64,000 bases of DNA from an uncultured Acidobacteriota bacterium (lineage in GTDB: Bacteria > Acidobacteriota > Terriglobia > Bryobacterales > Bryobacteraceae), in NCBI GenBank assembly GCA_902826605.1, contig CADEFM010000004.1, positions 62,001-126,000 on the forward strand. The letters run 5' to 3'. Position 1 is the stretch's first letter, and each line of letters begins with the position of its first letter. The notes below the pieces were generated by a model. It was not told where the DNA came from and searched no databases. It saw only the letters and a list, made by a program, of their open reading frames with translations. The position numbers and the translations under genes are program-made. This document shows, one piece after another, positions 45,665 to 57,710 of this stretch.

Positions 45665-48121
45665 TCATTCCGCGCGCAGGGCTTCCAGCGGGCTGGTTCC
45701 CGACACTTGCCTCGAGGGCACGTAGCTCGCGAGGGCCGCTATCCCAACCACGATTCCTGCTACGCCTGCATATGTTAAGGGGTCCAGTGGCTGCACTTCG
45801 AATAACAAGGATTCCATGAACCGCGAAGCGATGGCGGCGGCCACCAATCCCAATGCCGCGCCTGCTGCCGCCAGCTTCAAACCGCGGCGGACGAACATAC
45901 TCACTAATTGCCCCTGCGTCGCGCCCAGCGCCGAGCGGATACCGATCTCACGCTTGCTCTGCGTCACGGAGTATGAAATTACGCCGTAGATTCCCACCAC
46001 GCCAAGTAGCAGAGCCATTGCACCCGCGATCCCCAGCATCACCAGCGTAAAGGAAACACGCGCCATGGATTTATCGTAAATCTCCTCGAGCGTTGAGACT
46101 TCCGCCAGCGGCAGATTGCGGTTAACCGACCAAATGGCTTGCTGGATTTCCTTCAATAATCCTTCTGTTCCCGCTCGGTCCGTCCGGATCGCAAAGGACG
46201 CCCCTCGCGCTGCGTAGTCGGTCTGACCGAAAATTTTGTCCAAGAACAGCGGCCAGTAGACCACAGCAGGCGCTTTCTTATTCGCGCCATCGTCCCGCTC
46301 ATCGCCGACCACGCCGATAATTTCCCGCCAGGCATCTTTCGGCCCTTCGCGAATGCGCTTGCCGATAGCAGACTGCGGACTTCCCCAATATTCACGCGCG
46401 AAATTTTCTGAGATCAGACCAACGGGACTCCGGTTGTAAACGTCCGTCCACGTCATGTCACGGCCCGCTAGCAGCTTTCGTCCCAAGGTGGAAAAGTATC
46501 CAGGCGAAATGAATTTAAAGCGGCGTATGGGCGGAAGTTCATTGAGAGCGTAGGTGTGATCCTCAGCGAAAACCAGGTCGTTATTTGTGTACCCGCTCAT
46601 CGTCAGGCTGCTGGAGAGGCTCGCAGCCGTGACCCCCGGTATGCGCAGCAGGTTCTGCAGCATTTGTTCCTGCATGCGGGTCACACGCTCGTTCTCTTTC
46701 ACCTCGGCTTCGGGAAAGGAAACGCGCAGCGTCTGCACGTGCTCCGGCTGTGTAAAGCCGGGCGGAACCTGTTGAATGGCCCAGAACGTACGAAGCATCA
46801 GACCGGAGCCAACGACCAGGACCAGGGCCATGGCCACCTGGATCACCACCAGAGCACTTTGTACACGATGCCGTTCGCGGCCTTGGCTAAAAGAACGGCT
46901 GCCCAGGCGTAACGCTCCATCCATGCGACGGCCCGTGTATCGCCACACGGGAATCAAACCGAATAGTATGCCGCACAGCGTGGAGATCGCGAAGGCGAAC
47001 AGGATGACGGGAACGTCGATCGAGATTTCATCGATCCTGGGCAAGCCCGCAGGCGCGAGCCATACCAGAGCCTTCACCCCCGCGTAGGCCAAACCCAGTC
47101 CCAGCGTTCCACCCGCCACGCCGAGAATGACGCTCTCGGTAAGCAGGTCTTTCGCGATTCGCTGTGCGCCGGCGCCCAAGGCGGCGCGCACGGCCAGCTC
47201 CCGTTGCCGCGCCTCGGCTCGCACCAACAGCAAGTTCGCGACATTGGCGCATGCAATCAACAACACCAAACCGACGGTGCCCATGAGCACCCACAACACG
47301 CCCCCGACGTCGCCGAGCAAGTCCTTTTCCAGAGGACGGACGTTGGGCCCGATGCGTGCCGTTTCAAACAGTTTCGCGTTAAAGCCCGGAGGAGCTGGAA
47401 ATTTCTCCAGTACCATCGGTAGCATCCTGGCGACGTCCGCATTCGCCTGTTCAAGTGTCACGCCGGGCTTTAGACGCGCCACGCCCATTTGGCTAAAACT
47501 GCCGAGGAGTACCTTGCCGCGGTCGAACTGGAACGGCACCAGAATTTGGGGCTTGGAATCGAGAAACCGGAACGCCTCAGGCAGCACACCGATCACTTCG
47601 CGCGCGGCGCCATCCACCAGGATGCGCCGACCGATGACGGAACGCTCTCCGCCAAACCTCCTCTGCCAGTAACCATACGTCAACACTACCGTTCGCGGGC
47701 TGCCAGGTTGGTCGTCGTGTTCGGTGAAAACTCGCCCCAGCAGCGGCCGCGCTTGGATCGCCGCCAATGTACCGTGCGAGACATTCAGAGTGCGCACTTG
47801 CTCAGGGTCGGCCTTGCCAGTCACGCTGGCGCTGAGCTGAGCCCAGACGCCAATTTCCTGGAAAGTGCGGTTCTCGTCGAGATAAGTAAAATGGTTGGCT
47901 GCGGATTGATTCAAATCCTTCAATGCGATGCCCGGTGCGGTGTGCCAAACTCCTACTAGCTCCTCGGGTTTGGGATACGGCAACGGCTTCAGCAGCACGC
48001 TTTCAATCACGGTAAAGATTGCCGTATTGGCGCCTACGCCCAGCGCGATGGTAAGTATAACCACCGCAGTAAAGACGGGCGCGCGCAACAAGCTGCGAAT
48101 CGTTAGCTTTGCGGTTCCCAA
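45665..48121 (-). CDS. ADOP-type duplicated FtsX/MacB permease
   Basis: The 818-residue permease has the acidobacterial duplicated orphan permease layout: FtsX-like helices around 20-40 with a periplasmic MacB-core domain, a helix cluster near 275-400 (RQRELAVRAALGAG), a second periplasmic domain (about 430-690) and closing helices after 700 (KREIGIRSALGATQGQLVSMF). Family knowledge says most members lack a nearby ATPase. Here an HlyD adaptor and an ATPase follow on the same strand, so a working exporter is likely. Substrates of the family are unknown. Confidence 0.9.
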   Translation of the reverse strand: MGTAKLTIRSLLRAPVFTAVVILTIALGVGANTAIFTVIESVLLKPLPYPKPEELVGVWHTAPGIALKDLNQSAANHFTYLDENRTFQEIGVWAQLSASVTGKADPEQVRTLNVSHGTLAAIQARPLLGRVFTEHDDQPGSPRTVVLTYGYWQRRFGGERSVIGRRILVDGAAREVIGVLPEAFRFLDSKPQILVPFQFDRGKVLLGSFSQMGVARLKPGVTLEQANADVARMLPMVLEKFPAPPGFNAKLFETARIGPNVRPLEKDLLGDVGGVLWVLMGTVGLVLLIACANVANLLLVRAEARQRELAVRAALGAGAQRIAKDLLTESVILGVAGGTLGLGLAYAGVKALVWLAPAGLPRIDEISIDVPVILFAFAISTLCGILFGLIPVWRYTGRRMDGALRLGSRSFSQGRERHRVQSALVVIQVAMALVLVVGSGLMLRTFWAIQQVPPGFTQPEHVQTLRVSFPEAEVKENERVTRMQEQMLQNLLRIPGVTAASLSSSLTMSGYTNNDLVFAEDHTYALNELPPIRRFKFISPGYFSTLGRKLLAGRDMTWTDVYNRSPVGLISENFAREYWGSPQSAIGKRIREGPKDAWREIIGVVGDERDDGANKKAPAVVYWPLFLDKIFGQTDYAARGASFAIRTDRAGTEGLLKEIQQAIWSVNRNLPLAEVSTLEEIYDKSMARVSFTLVMLGIAGAMALLLGVVGIYGVISYSVTQSKREIGIRSALGATQGQLVSMFVRRGLKLAAAGAALGLVAAAIASRFMESLLFEVQPLDPLTYAGVAGIVVGIAALASYVPSRQVSGTSPLEALRAE

Positions 48122-48185
48122 GGACCGGCCTCCATGGAACTGTAATACGAAGATCGTCGCGCGGAGTTCAAAACTATCTGATTTT

Positions 48186-48261
<76 letters not shown>

Positions 48262-48646
48262 GATGGCAGGCGGCAGGTCTTATTGTCGCCTCTCGGAATG
48301 ACCCTTGTCAATTGTCATTGGAGGCCATCAGCTGCACGAAGAAATGTCCGAAACGGTCTGTGAATGAAATGTTTAACTGTTTGAAACACCTCCCTTATCT
48401 TATTGATATGGATATACTTATATTTTTTCATATACCATCTTTCCATCGTGGAAACTATGTTATGCTGTAGTTCCGCGCGCGACGGAATCCTGAGTTGAAA
48501 GCCTCAGATTCAGAGCCGAGCGTTGAGTGATTCCAAGACAGAATCAAGTGCCGTAACGATTGATTTCCACAAGCTGTGGAAATCTTGTGGGAGTTGTGTG
48601 TTTGATCGGGGAGTCCCCGCGAAATGGGTTGTGGAGGATGAAGTAC
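48262..48646 (+). other. oriC: Probable oriC segment upstream of dnaA
   Basis: This 385-base stretch has no gene. Bases about 48370-48470 are strikingly AT-rich for the region (TTATCTTATTGATATGG, TATACTTATATTTTTTC), a candidate unwinding element. A perfect inverted pair of DnaA-box-like sequences lies at 48562-48584 just before dnaA. More boxes lie in the dnaA-dnaN gap. Position next to dnaA is the usual oriC location. No R-type TTATCCACA match was noticed here. The call is strong by context but untested. Confidence 0.7.
48562..48584. repeat. Perfect inverted pair of DnaA-box-like sites
   Basis: GATTTCCACA and TGTGGAAATC are exact reverse complements separated by AGC. Each arm contains TTTCCACA, close to the DnaA box core. 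A CTTGTGGGA sequence follows directly. It lies 63 bases before the dnaA start, so it may also be autoregulatory. Confidence 0.75.
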
Positions 48647-49987
48647 ATGGAAGCGATGATGCAGCGAGCGGGGAATCCGTGGGAGGAAATCAAGGCGCGC
48701 CTAGCCACGCGCATAGGGACGCGCGCCTATGAAGATTGGATTCAGCGCACCTCCTTCGATGGGGCGGATGGGGCGTCACTGAGGGTCGCCGTGCCCGATG
48801 TAGTCACCAAAGAATGGATGGAAAAGGAGTACGCGGAGGATGTCCGCGTGAGCATCCTCGAGCTGAAGCTTCCAGTGGAGCGCATCATTTACACCACCCA
48901 CACCGCGTTAGGCCACGTTTCGATCCCGATTGCCGAAGGCGCCACGAATGAGACGCCCTTTGCATCGCACACTCATCAACTGAACCAAAAGTTCTGTTTT
49001 GAGAATTTCGTCGTGGGATCGTGCAATCAATTCGCGCACGCCGCGGCTCGCGCGGTTTCACAAAATCCATCGCGCAGCTACAATCCTCTCTTCTTGTACG
49101 GCGGCGTGGGTATGGGCAAGACGCATTTAATGCACGCGATTGGCACGTCCCTGCTGGAGCGCTACCCTTCCATCCGCATTGTGTACACCTCCAGCGAGCG
49201 GTTCATGAATGAAATGATCGCTTGCATAAAAAGCGACCGTATGCCTGCATTTCACCGCTACTACCGGTCGGCTGATGTTCTCCTGGTGGATGATGTCCAA
49301 GTCCTCGCGGGCAAAGAGCGCACCCAGGAAGAATTCTTTCATACCTTCAACGAGCTCTACGAGAACCAGAAACAGATTGTGTTGTCCAGTGATTCCGCTC
49401 CGAAGCACACTTCGGGACTTGTGGAACGTCTGCGATCCAGGTTTGAGTGGGGTTTGATGGTGGACATCCAGCCGCCGGATCTTGAAACCAAAATGGCGAT
49501 CCTGGATCGAAAAGCGGAACTTGAAGGTGTCACGCTGCCAGAAGACGTGCGCGTGCATATCGCGACGAAAACCAGATCGAATGTGCGGGAATTGGAAGGC
49601 GCACTCGTGAAGTTGATGGCTTATTCCTCGGTCACCGGCGAATCCATCACGCTCGCCATGGCCCAACAGGTGTTGAAGCACCTGATTCCGAATCAAGATC
49701 GGCGCGTCAATATGGATTCGGTGTTGCGGGCTGTCGCGGAAAAATTCCAATTGCAGCCATCTCAACTGAAGCAAAAGACGAACGCAAAAAATATCTCGTA
49801 CCCTCGTCAAATCGCGATGTATCTGATCAAGGAACTTACCCCCTCATCACTCCCTGAAATTGGACGTATGTTCGGTGGAAAGCATCACACGACGGTTTTG
49901 CATTCGGTTCATAAAATTGAACTCCTCCGCCAGAAGGACGCTGATTTAAACAGGCTCATTCACAGCGTAATCGACTCCATGCATTGA
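48647..49987 (+). CDS. dnaA: Chromosomal replication initiator DnaA
   Basis: The 446-residue product starts at the ATG at 48647, nine bases after GGAGG, giving MEAMMQRAGNPWEEIKARL. Upstream in-frame starts lie within that ribosome-binding site or the DnaA boxes. Domain I (residues 11-80), a short linker, AAA+ domain III with Walker A GGVGMGKTH (K158) and DVLLVDDVQ, and the helix-turn-helix domain IV are all present. Domain IV reads GRMFGGKHHTTVLHS; the common form is GGRDHTTV, so the Asp is His here. The gene precedes dnaN. Confidence 0.96.
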   Translation: MEAMMQRAGNPWEEIKARLATRIGTRAYEDWIQRTSFDGADGASLRVAVPDVVTKEWMEKEYAEDVRVSILELKLPVERIIYTTHTALGHVSIPIAEGATNETPFASHTHQLNQKFCFENFVVGSCNQFAHAAARAVSQNPSRSYNPLFLYGGVGMGKTHLMHAIGTSLLERYPSIRIVYTSSERFMNEMIACIKSDRMPAFHRYYRSADVLLVDDVQVLAGKERTQEEFFHTFNELYENQKQIVLSSDSAPKHTSGLVERLRSRFEWGLMVDIQPPDLETKMAILDRKAELEGVTLPEDVRVHIATKTRSNVRELEGALVKLMAYSSVTGESITLAMAQQVLKHLIPNQDRRVNMDSVLRAVAEKFQLQPSQLKQKTNAKNISYPRQIAMYLIKELTPSSLPEIGRMFGGKHHTTVLHSVHKIELLRQKDADLNRLIHSVIDSMH

Positions 49988-50281
49988 TGTTGTGTTAATT
50001 TTCCACAGAGCTACATCGCGATCCCCTGTCAATCTCTGTGGAAGATCATCCCGCGGGCCGATTTCCGCACGCGGATCGACCCAGGAACTCACAACTTAGA
50101 GTGGCTTTAACCCCACAATCTTGCTATAATTTAGAAGGAAATCAACGTTTCAACAGCGCCTATGAATACGGTTCTACTTCCTACTCTTATTCTGAATAAG
50201 AACCAGAGAAAGAACCAGGTGGGCTGAAAACCGTTCAAGCACTTGCTGTTCAGGGATTGCCATTCAGGAAAGGACCCGTTC
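49988..50281 (+). other. dnaA-dnaN gap with DnaA-like boxes
   Basis: TTTTCCACA (49999-50007) and TGTGGAAGA (50037-50045) are DnaA-box-like and face each other. The rest holds the dnaN promoter and leader and no gene. This gap may be part of a bipartite origin. Confidence 0.55.
50122..50130 (+). promoter_or_regulatory. Extended -10 promoter for dnaN
   Basis: TGCTATAAT matches an extended -10 element (TGnTATAAT) at 50122-50130. No good -35 is present, as expected for extended -10 promoters. The leader is about 145 bases. Confidence 0.6.
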
Positions 50282-53864
<3,583 letters not shown>

Positions 53865-53874
53865 GCCCCGAACA

Positions 53875-55338
53875 CTATTGGATGGCCTTGGAGTAATCCG
53901 CGACCTGGCGTGCGGTCCCGCTAAGCTCCGCGATGTGCAATCCCGTATTGGCGCGGTCGGCTGCATACACGTAGCCGCGTTCATCCACTTCCACGTTATT
54001 CGTTTGAATAGCCACCTTGCAGCGCTGTTCGGCGCCCTGGCCCATGCAACGTTTGTCGGTTTTGTCGGTTACTGCGGGGATGAAGAAGCCGATCTCTCTC
54101 GGCCGGTATGGATCGCGCACATCCACAGCGCGAATGCCCGCGTTGAAATGTGCGATGAACATCACGCGGTTGTAGTAAATGGGCGTGAGGCTCTCATGTG
54201 AGGAGTGCGTACCGAAGCGCCCCCCGGCGCTGCAAAAATTGCCGCTGTCCTCAGGCACCGTCCAGGTGGAGACGCCGATGGGTTTGGCTTCGTTGGTGAT
54301 ATCAAATATCCGCGCCATCTGCCGGTATTCCTGGCACTCATTCCCGGTGGTTTCACCCGTGAACATCATGAAGTCTTTGGTCTTGCCGTTGCGCTGCCCG
54401 GAGAATTCGGGAAGCTGCATTTGTAGCAACGGAAACGCAGTATGTCCACCGATGTCCGCCGGAAAATCCACACGGCCGATGACGGGGTAGCGCAGGTTTT
54501 CGTCCGTAGGCTCCTTTGGCCCGTTCAGGAGTTTCTCGCGATCGACGATCTGCATCACACCGTCGCGGTTCACTTCATAGGCGATATACAAGCGGTTGCC
54601 CTTGGTCCCCGTGGACATGGCGCCGTGCATCGCGCCGGGCGTCGGTCCGCGGGCGCCGGGCTGCTGGCCGGGCAATCCAAAGCTGCGAATGAACACTGGC
54701 TTGGCCGGATCGCTTAGATCGTAAATCTGCATCATACGCGGGGTGCGCCAGCCGACTACGCCGGAAACCAGATAGGCGATGCCGGTGTCGCATTCCCACC
54801 AGTTCTTGTGGGTGTCGCGGAGGCCGCCGACGATCACGGTGACGCGCGAGGGCTTGGCGGGATCGGTCACATCCCAGATTTCGTGGGCCTGATCGCCAAA
54901 GGTGCGCAGCAAGTAGAACTTGTTCCTGTCGCCATGCGGCAGTTCGCTGCCGGCGCACACACGCGCCATCTGCGCGCCGCCGCTTTCGCCGGGTCCCTGA
55001 TCGCGCGGCTCACCCGGAATGTGGAACAAATATCTGGGATTCTTAGGATCGGTGACGTCGACGACGGAGGTGCCGTTCGGCTCGTTCATGCCGGTGAGCG
55101 GATTCATCTGCTCGCCGCCATGGTGGCCAATGTACGCGATCCAACGGCCGTCTTGTTTCTGAATGGTAGGCTGATAGGCGCTGCGCGCCTGCAGGTCGTT
55201 GTAGCCGACCAGATCCATATTGCTGGAACGCGCTGTTTTCTGCACCGCCGCAGGCGGTTGGGTGGTCTGAGCCAAGCACGCGGTAACGCCCAACGTCAGG
55301 CAAAGTAAGGTTTTCATCGAGTGATGATTCAACCGCAT
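53875..55338 (-). CDS. Exported LVIVD-repeat propeller
   Basis: The 487-residue product is read from the ATG at 55338, three bases after GGGAGG, with an internal signal segment MKTLLCLTLGVTACLAQ. LVIVD-type repeats include NGTSVVDVTDPKNPRYLF, HEIWDVTDPAKPSRV, QIYDLSDPAKPVFIRSF and AVDVRDPYRPREIG, spaced as beta-propeller blades. Such proteins are often linked to surface or choice-of-anchor systems. Cys pairs may form disulfides. It is convergent with gyrB with a 10-base gap. Confidence 0.85.
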   Translation of the reverse strand: MRLNHHSMKTLLCLTLGVTACLAQTTQPPAAVQKTARSSNMDLVGYNDLQARSAYQPTIQKQDGRWIAYIGHHGGEQMNPLTGMNEPNGTSVVDVTDPKNPRYLFHIPGEPRDQGPGESGGAQMARVCAGSELPHGDRNKFYLLRTFGDQAHEIWDVTDPAKPSRVTVIVGGLRDTHKNWWECDTGIAYLVSGVVGWRTPRMMQIYDLSDPAKPVFIRSFGLPGQQPGARGPTPGAMHGAMSTGTKGNRLYIAYEVNRDGVMQIVDREKLLNGPKEPTDENLRYPVIGRVDFPADIGGHTAFPLLQMQLPEFSGQRNGKTKDFMMFTGETTGNECQEYRQMARIFDITNEAKPIGVSTWTVPEDSGNFCSAGGRFGTHSSHESLTPIYYNRVMFIAHFNAGIRAVDVRDPYRPREIGFFIPAVTDKTDKRCMGQGAEQRCKVAIQTNNVEVDERGYVYAADRANTGLHIAELSGTARQVADYSKAIQ

Positions 55339-55428
55339 ACGCCTCCCTCGCACAGGAACTACTCTGGGCATTTTGAAGCATACACCAAGCCGCCCCGTTT
55401 GCGGCGCGGGCCCACCATCCGAGATGAC

Positions 55429-55977
55429 CTACCGCTGGCTCGCCTTGCCTTCCTCGACCAGCTTGTTGAACTCGGTGGAGCGATTGCGCGGGACGCTCAG
55501 GCTGTTCCATGCGGCGCTCTGTAGATGCTTCGCCAGAAATACGATTTGCCCTACATGATACGCGTAGTGCGCGAGCTGCCGATGAATCGCCTGCGTCACG
55601 GAATGCCCTTCGCCGCGGATCGTGACTCGGCGGGACAGATCGGCGTCACTGAGCGGTTCGAGTGCATTAAAGACGAAACGCCATCCGTCTTCCCAATGCG
55701 CCATCAACTCGGTGCGCGAAGCGGGCGGATCCACAAACTCCCCATCGCGATTGCGTGACGGGCTCTCTCCGTCAGCGTCTGGAAATCCTTGCCAGCGCGA
55801 GCGCATGTTCCCGTTCATATGTTTCACGATGATCGCGACGGAATTCATTTCCGGGTCGAGAACCGCGAAAAGCTGCTGGTCGCTGAGTTGGGCTATGGCT
55901 CCGTCGCCGAGCTTCTTGTAATAGCGAAACAAGGTGATCGCGTCAACCAGGCAGGAAGTGGTGAACTCGACAGCCAT
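55429..55977 (-). CDS. DUF1572/DinB-like protein
   Basis: The 182-residue product has the four-helix DinB-like fold pattern, with conserved histidines in AIIVKHMNGNMRSRW near 50, HSVTQAIHRQLAHYAYHVGQ near 130 and related positions that would form a metal site. FTTSCLVDAITLFRYYKKLGD is the DUF1572 start. Members are small metal-dependent enzymes, some thiol transferases. It precedes the LVIVD gene on the same strand by 90 bases. Confidence 0.87.
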   Translation of the reverse strand: MAVEFTTSCLVDAITLFRYYKKLGDGAIAQLSDQQLFAVLDPEMNSVAIIVKHMNGNMRSRWQGFPDADGESPSRNRDGEFVDPPASRTELMAHWEDGWRFVFNALEPLSDADLSRRVTIRGEGHSVTQAIHRQLAHYAYHVGQIVFLAKHLQSAAWNSLSVPRNRSTEFNKLVEEGKASQR

Positions 55978-56036
55978 ATCTCAATTCTGACCCAAAGCGA
56001 GCGCTTAGCGCGAGTATTCGTGCAACCGACTTTGCA

Positions 56037-57674
56037 TCAGACCGCCTCTGGTATCGCTGCGCCATCGGACCTGGGATCTGACGCCGCGTAGTTCACTCCG
56101 GTCTTAGCGTCATGGAGGATGGCCTGGCCGCGTCCCATTTCCTGCGAATACTCTGGCCGCACGGAGACCAGGTGCCCCATTGCGGTGAGGCTTTGCAGCG
56201 TGGGTTCCGGAACACGCGCCTCTATCGCGACCTCGCACCCTGCGGGCCCGCCTTTAAAGAATCTGGGAGCTTCCATCGCTTGCTGCAGGTTCATCCCATA
56301 ATCCACCACGTTCGACACAAATTGTGCGTGCGCTAGCGGCTGGTTGGCGCCGCCCATGATACCGAACGCCATGTGTTGATCGTCGTGTTCCATGAAGCCC
56401 GGAATAATGGTGTGAAAAGGACGCTTTCCGCCCGCCAAAACGTTGGGATGCGCGCGATCCAGTGTGAATCCAGCCCCGCGATTTTGCAGGACGAAGCCCA
56501 TTCCCTCCACCGCGATCGCCGAGCCGAAGCTCGAATAAATACTCTGAATCCAGCTCGCGATGTTACCGTGGCGGTCGACAACAGCAAGGTAGATCGTGTC
56601 GCTCAAGGGAACCTGCGCCGCCGGCACATCGCAATTCGAGCGCTCGGGATTGATCCGCGCCGCTCTCTCCCGCGCGTGGGCTTTCGATAGCAGGGCGTTT
56701 ACGGGAACCGACGCCGCGCGCGGATCTGCGTTGTAGCGGTAGACATCGGCGTAGGCCAGTTTCATCGCTTCAATTCGCGTGTGCATCGCAGCGGGGCTTA
56801 GCGGTCCATCCGGCGCAGAGGGCGCAGCCTCCATGATGTTTAGCATCTCCAGCGCGGCCAGACCTTGGCCATTGGGAGGCAGCTCATACACGCGCCAGCC
56901 TCTATACTCAGTCGAAATAGGCGTCACCCACTCCGGCGCATACGACGATAGATCTTGCGCTGTCATTGTTCCGCCCAGCGCCTGTGAAGTCTTCAAAATC
57001 GCTTGTGCGATGGAACCTTCGTAGAACTGGTCCGCGCCGTCTTCGGCGATCGAACGGTACGCGCGCGCCAGATCGGCGTTACGGAACAATTCCCCCTGAT
57101 GGCGCGGCGGGTGGCCGCCAGGCAGGAACACGCGCGCCGCTTCCGGAGACGCCCGCAAACGCCCTACCGTCGAAGGTTCCGACCATAGTTCCTGCGTTAC
57201 TTCCGACACTGGATACCCGCGCTCAGCGTACGCCGCCGCGGAAGCAAAGAGATGTTTCCAGGGGAGCGTTCCGAAGCGCTCATGCATCGATGCCCATCCT
57301 CTTGCGGCGCCGGGTACAGTAACCGCGTGGATTCCCGTCTCCGGCATTGCGCGCATGCCGCGTCGCTCTAGGAATTCCGGAGAAAGCGCAAGCGGCGCAG
57401 GGCCCGACGCATTCAAGCCAGTGAGCTTGCCTGTCTTGGCCTCCCAGTAGAGAACAAATAGATCGCCACCGATGCCGTTCATCATCGGCTCGACTACGCC
57501 GAGCACGGCATTCGCGGCGATGGCCGCGTCCACTGCGGAACCACCCTGTTCGAGTATGCGCGCGCCGGCCTGTGACGCCAGAGTCTGGCTGGTGGCCACG
57601 ATCCCTTGCTGGGTGATCACCATCGACCTGCCGTAGTTTCGTCCGAACGAAGGTTGTACGCCCAGCACCGCCAT
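56037..57674 (-). CDS. Gamma-glutamyltransferase-like Ntn hydrolase
   Basis: The 545-residue product is read from ATG 57674; an internal ATG at 57623 is possible and no signal peptide is seen, so a cytoplasmic YwrD-like form is likely. GGSAVDAAIAANAVLGVVEP and MNGIGGDLFVLYW mark the large chain. The nucleophile is T360 in SDTIYLAVVD: the usual second Thr (TTH) is Ile here. The small chain continues to GGANQPLAHAQFVSNVVDY. The family cleaves gamma-glutamyl bonds. It follows the hydrolase-like gene by 36 bases. Confidence 0.85.
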   Translation of the reverse strand: MAVLGVQPSFGRNYGRSMVITQQGIVATSQTLASQAGARILEQGGSAVDAAIAANAVLGVVEPMMNGIGGDLFVLYWEAKTGKLTGLNASGPAPLALSPEFLERRGMRAMPETGIHAVTVPGAARGWASMHERFGTLPWKHLFASAAAYAERGYPVSEVTQELWSEPSTVGRLRASPEAARVFLPGGHPPRHQGELFRNADLARAYRSIAEDGADQFYEGSIAQAILKTSQALGGTMTAQDLSSYAPEWVTPISTEYRGWRVYELPPNGQGLAALEMLNIMEAAPSAPDGPLSPAAMHTRIEAMKLAYADVYRYNADPRAASVPVNALLSKAHARERAARINPERSNCDVPAAQVPLSDTIYLAVVDRHGNIASWIQSIYSSFGSAIAVEGMGFVLQNRGAGFTLDRAHPNVLAGGKRPFHTIIPGFMEHDDQHMAFGIMGGANQPLAHAQFVSNVVDYGMNLQQAMEAPRFFKGGPAGCEVAIEARVPEPTLQSLTAMGHLVSVRPEYSQEMGRGQAILHDAKTGVNYAASDPRSDGAAIPEAV

Positions 57675-57710
57675 TTAGGGTAGCACTCGACGAGCCGCCG
57701 CCGTGTATAT

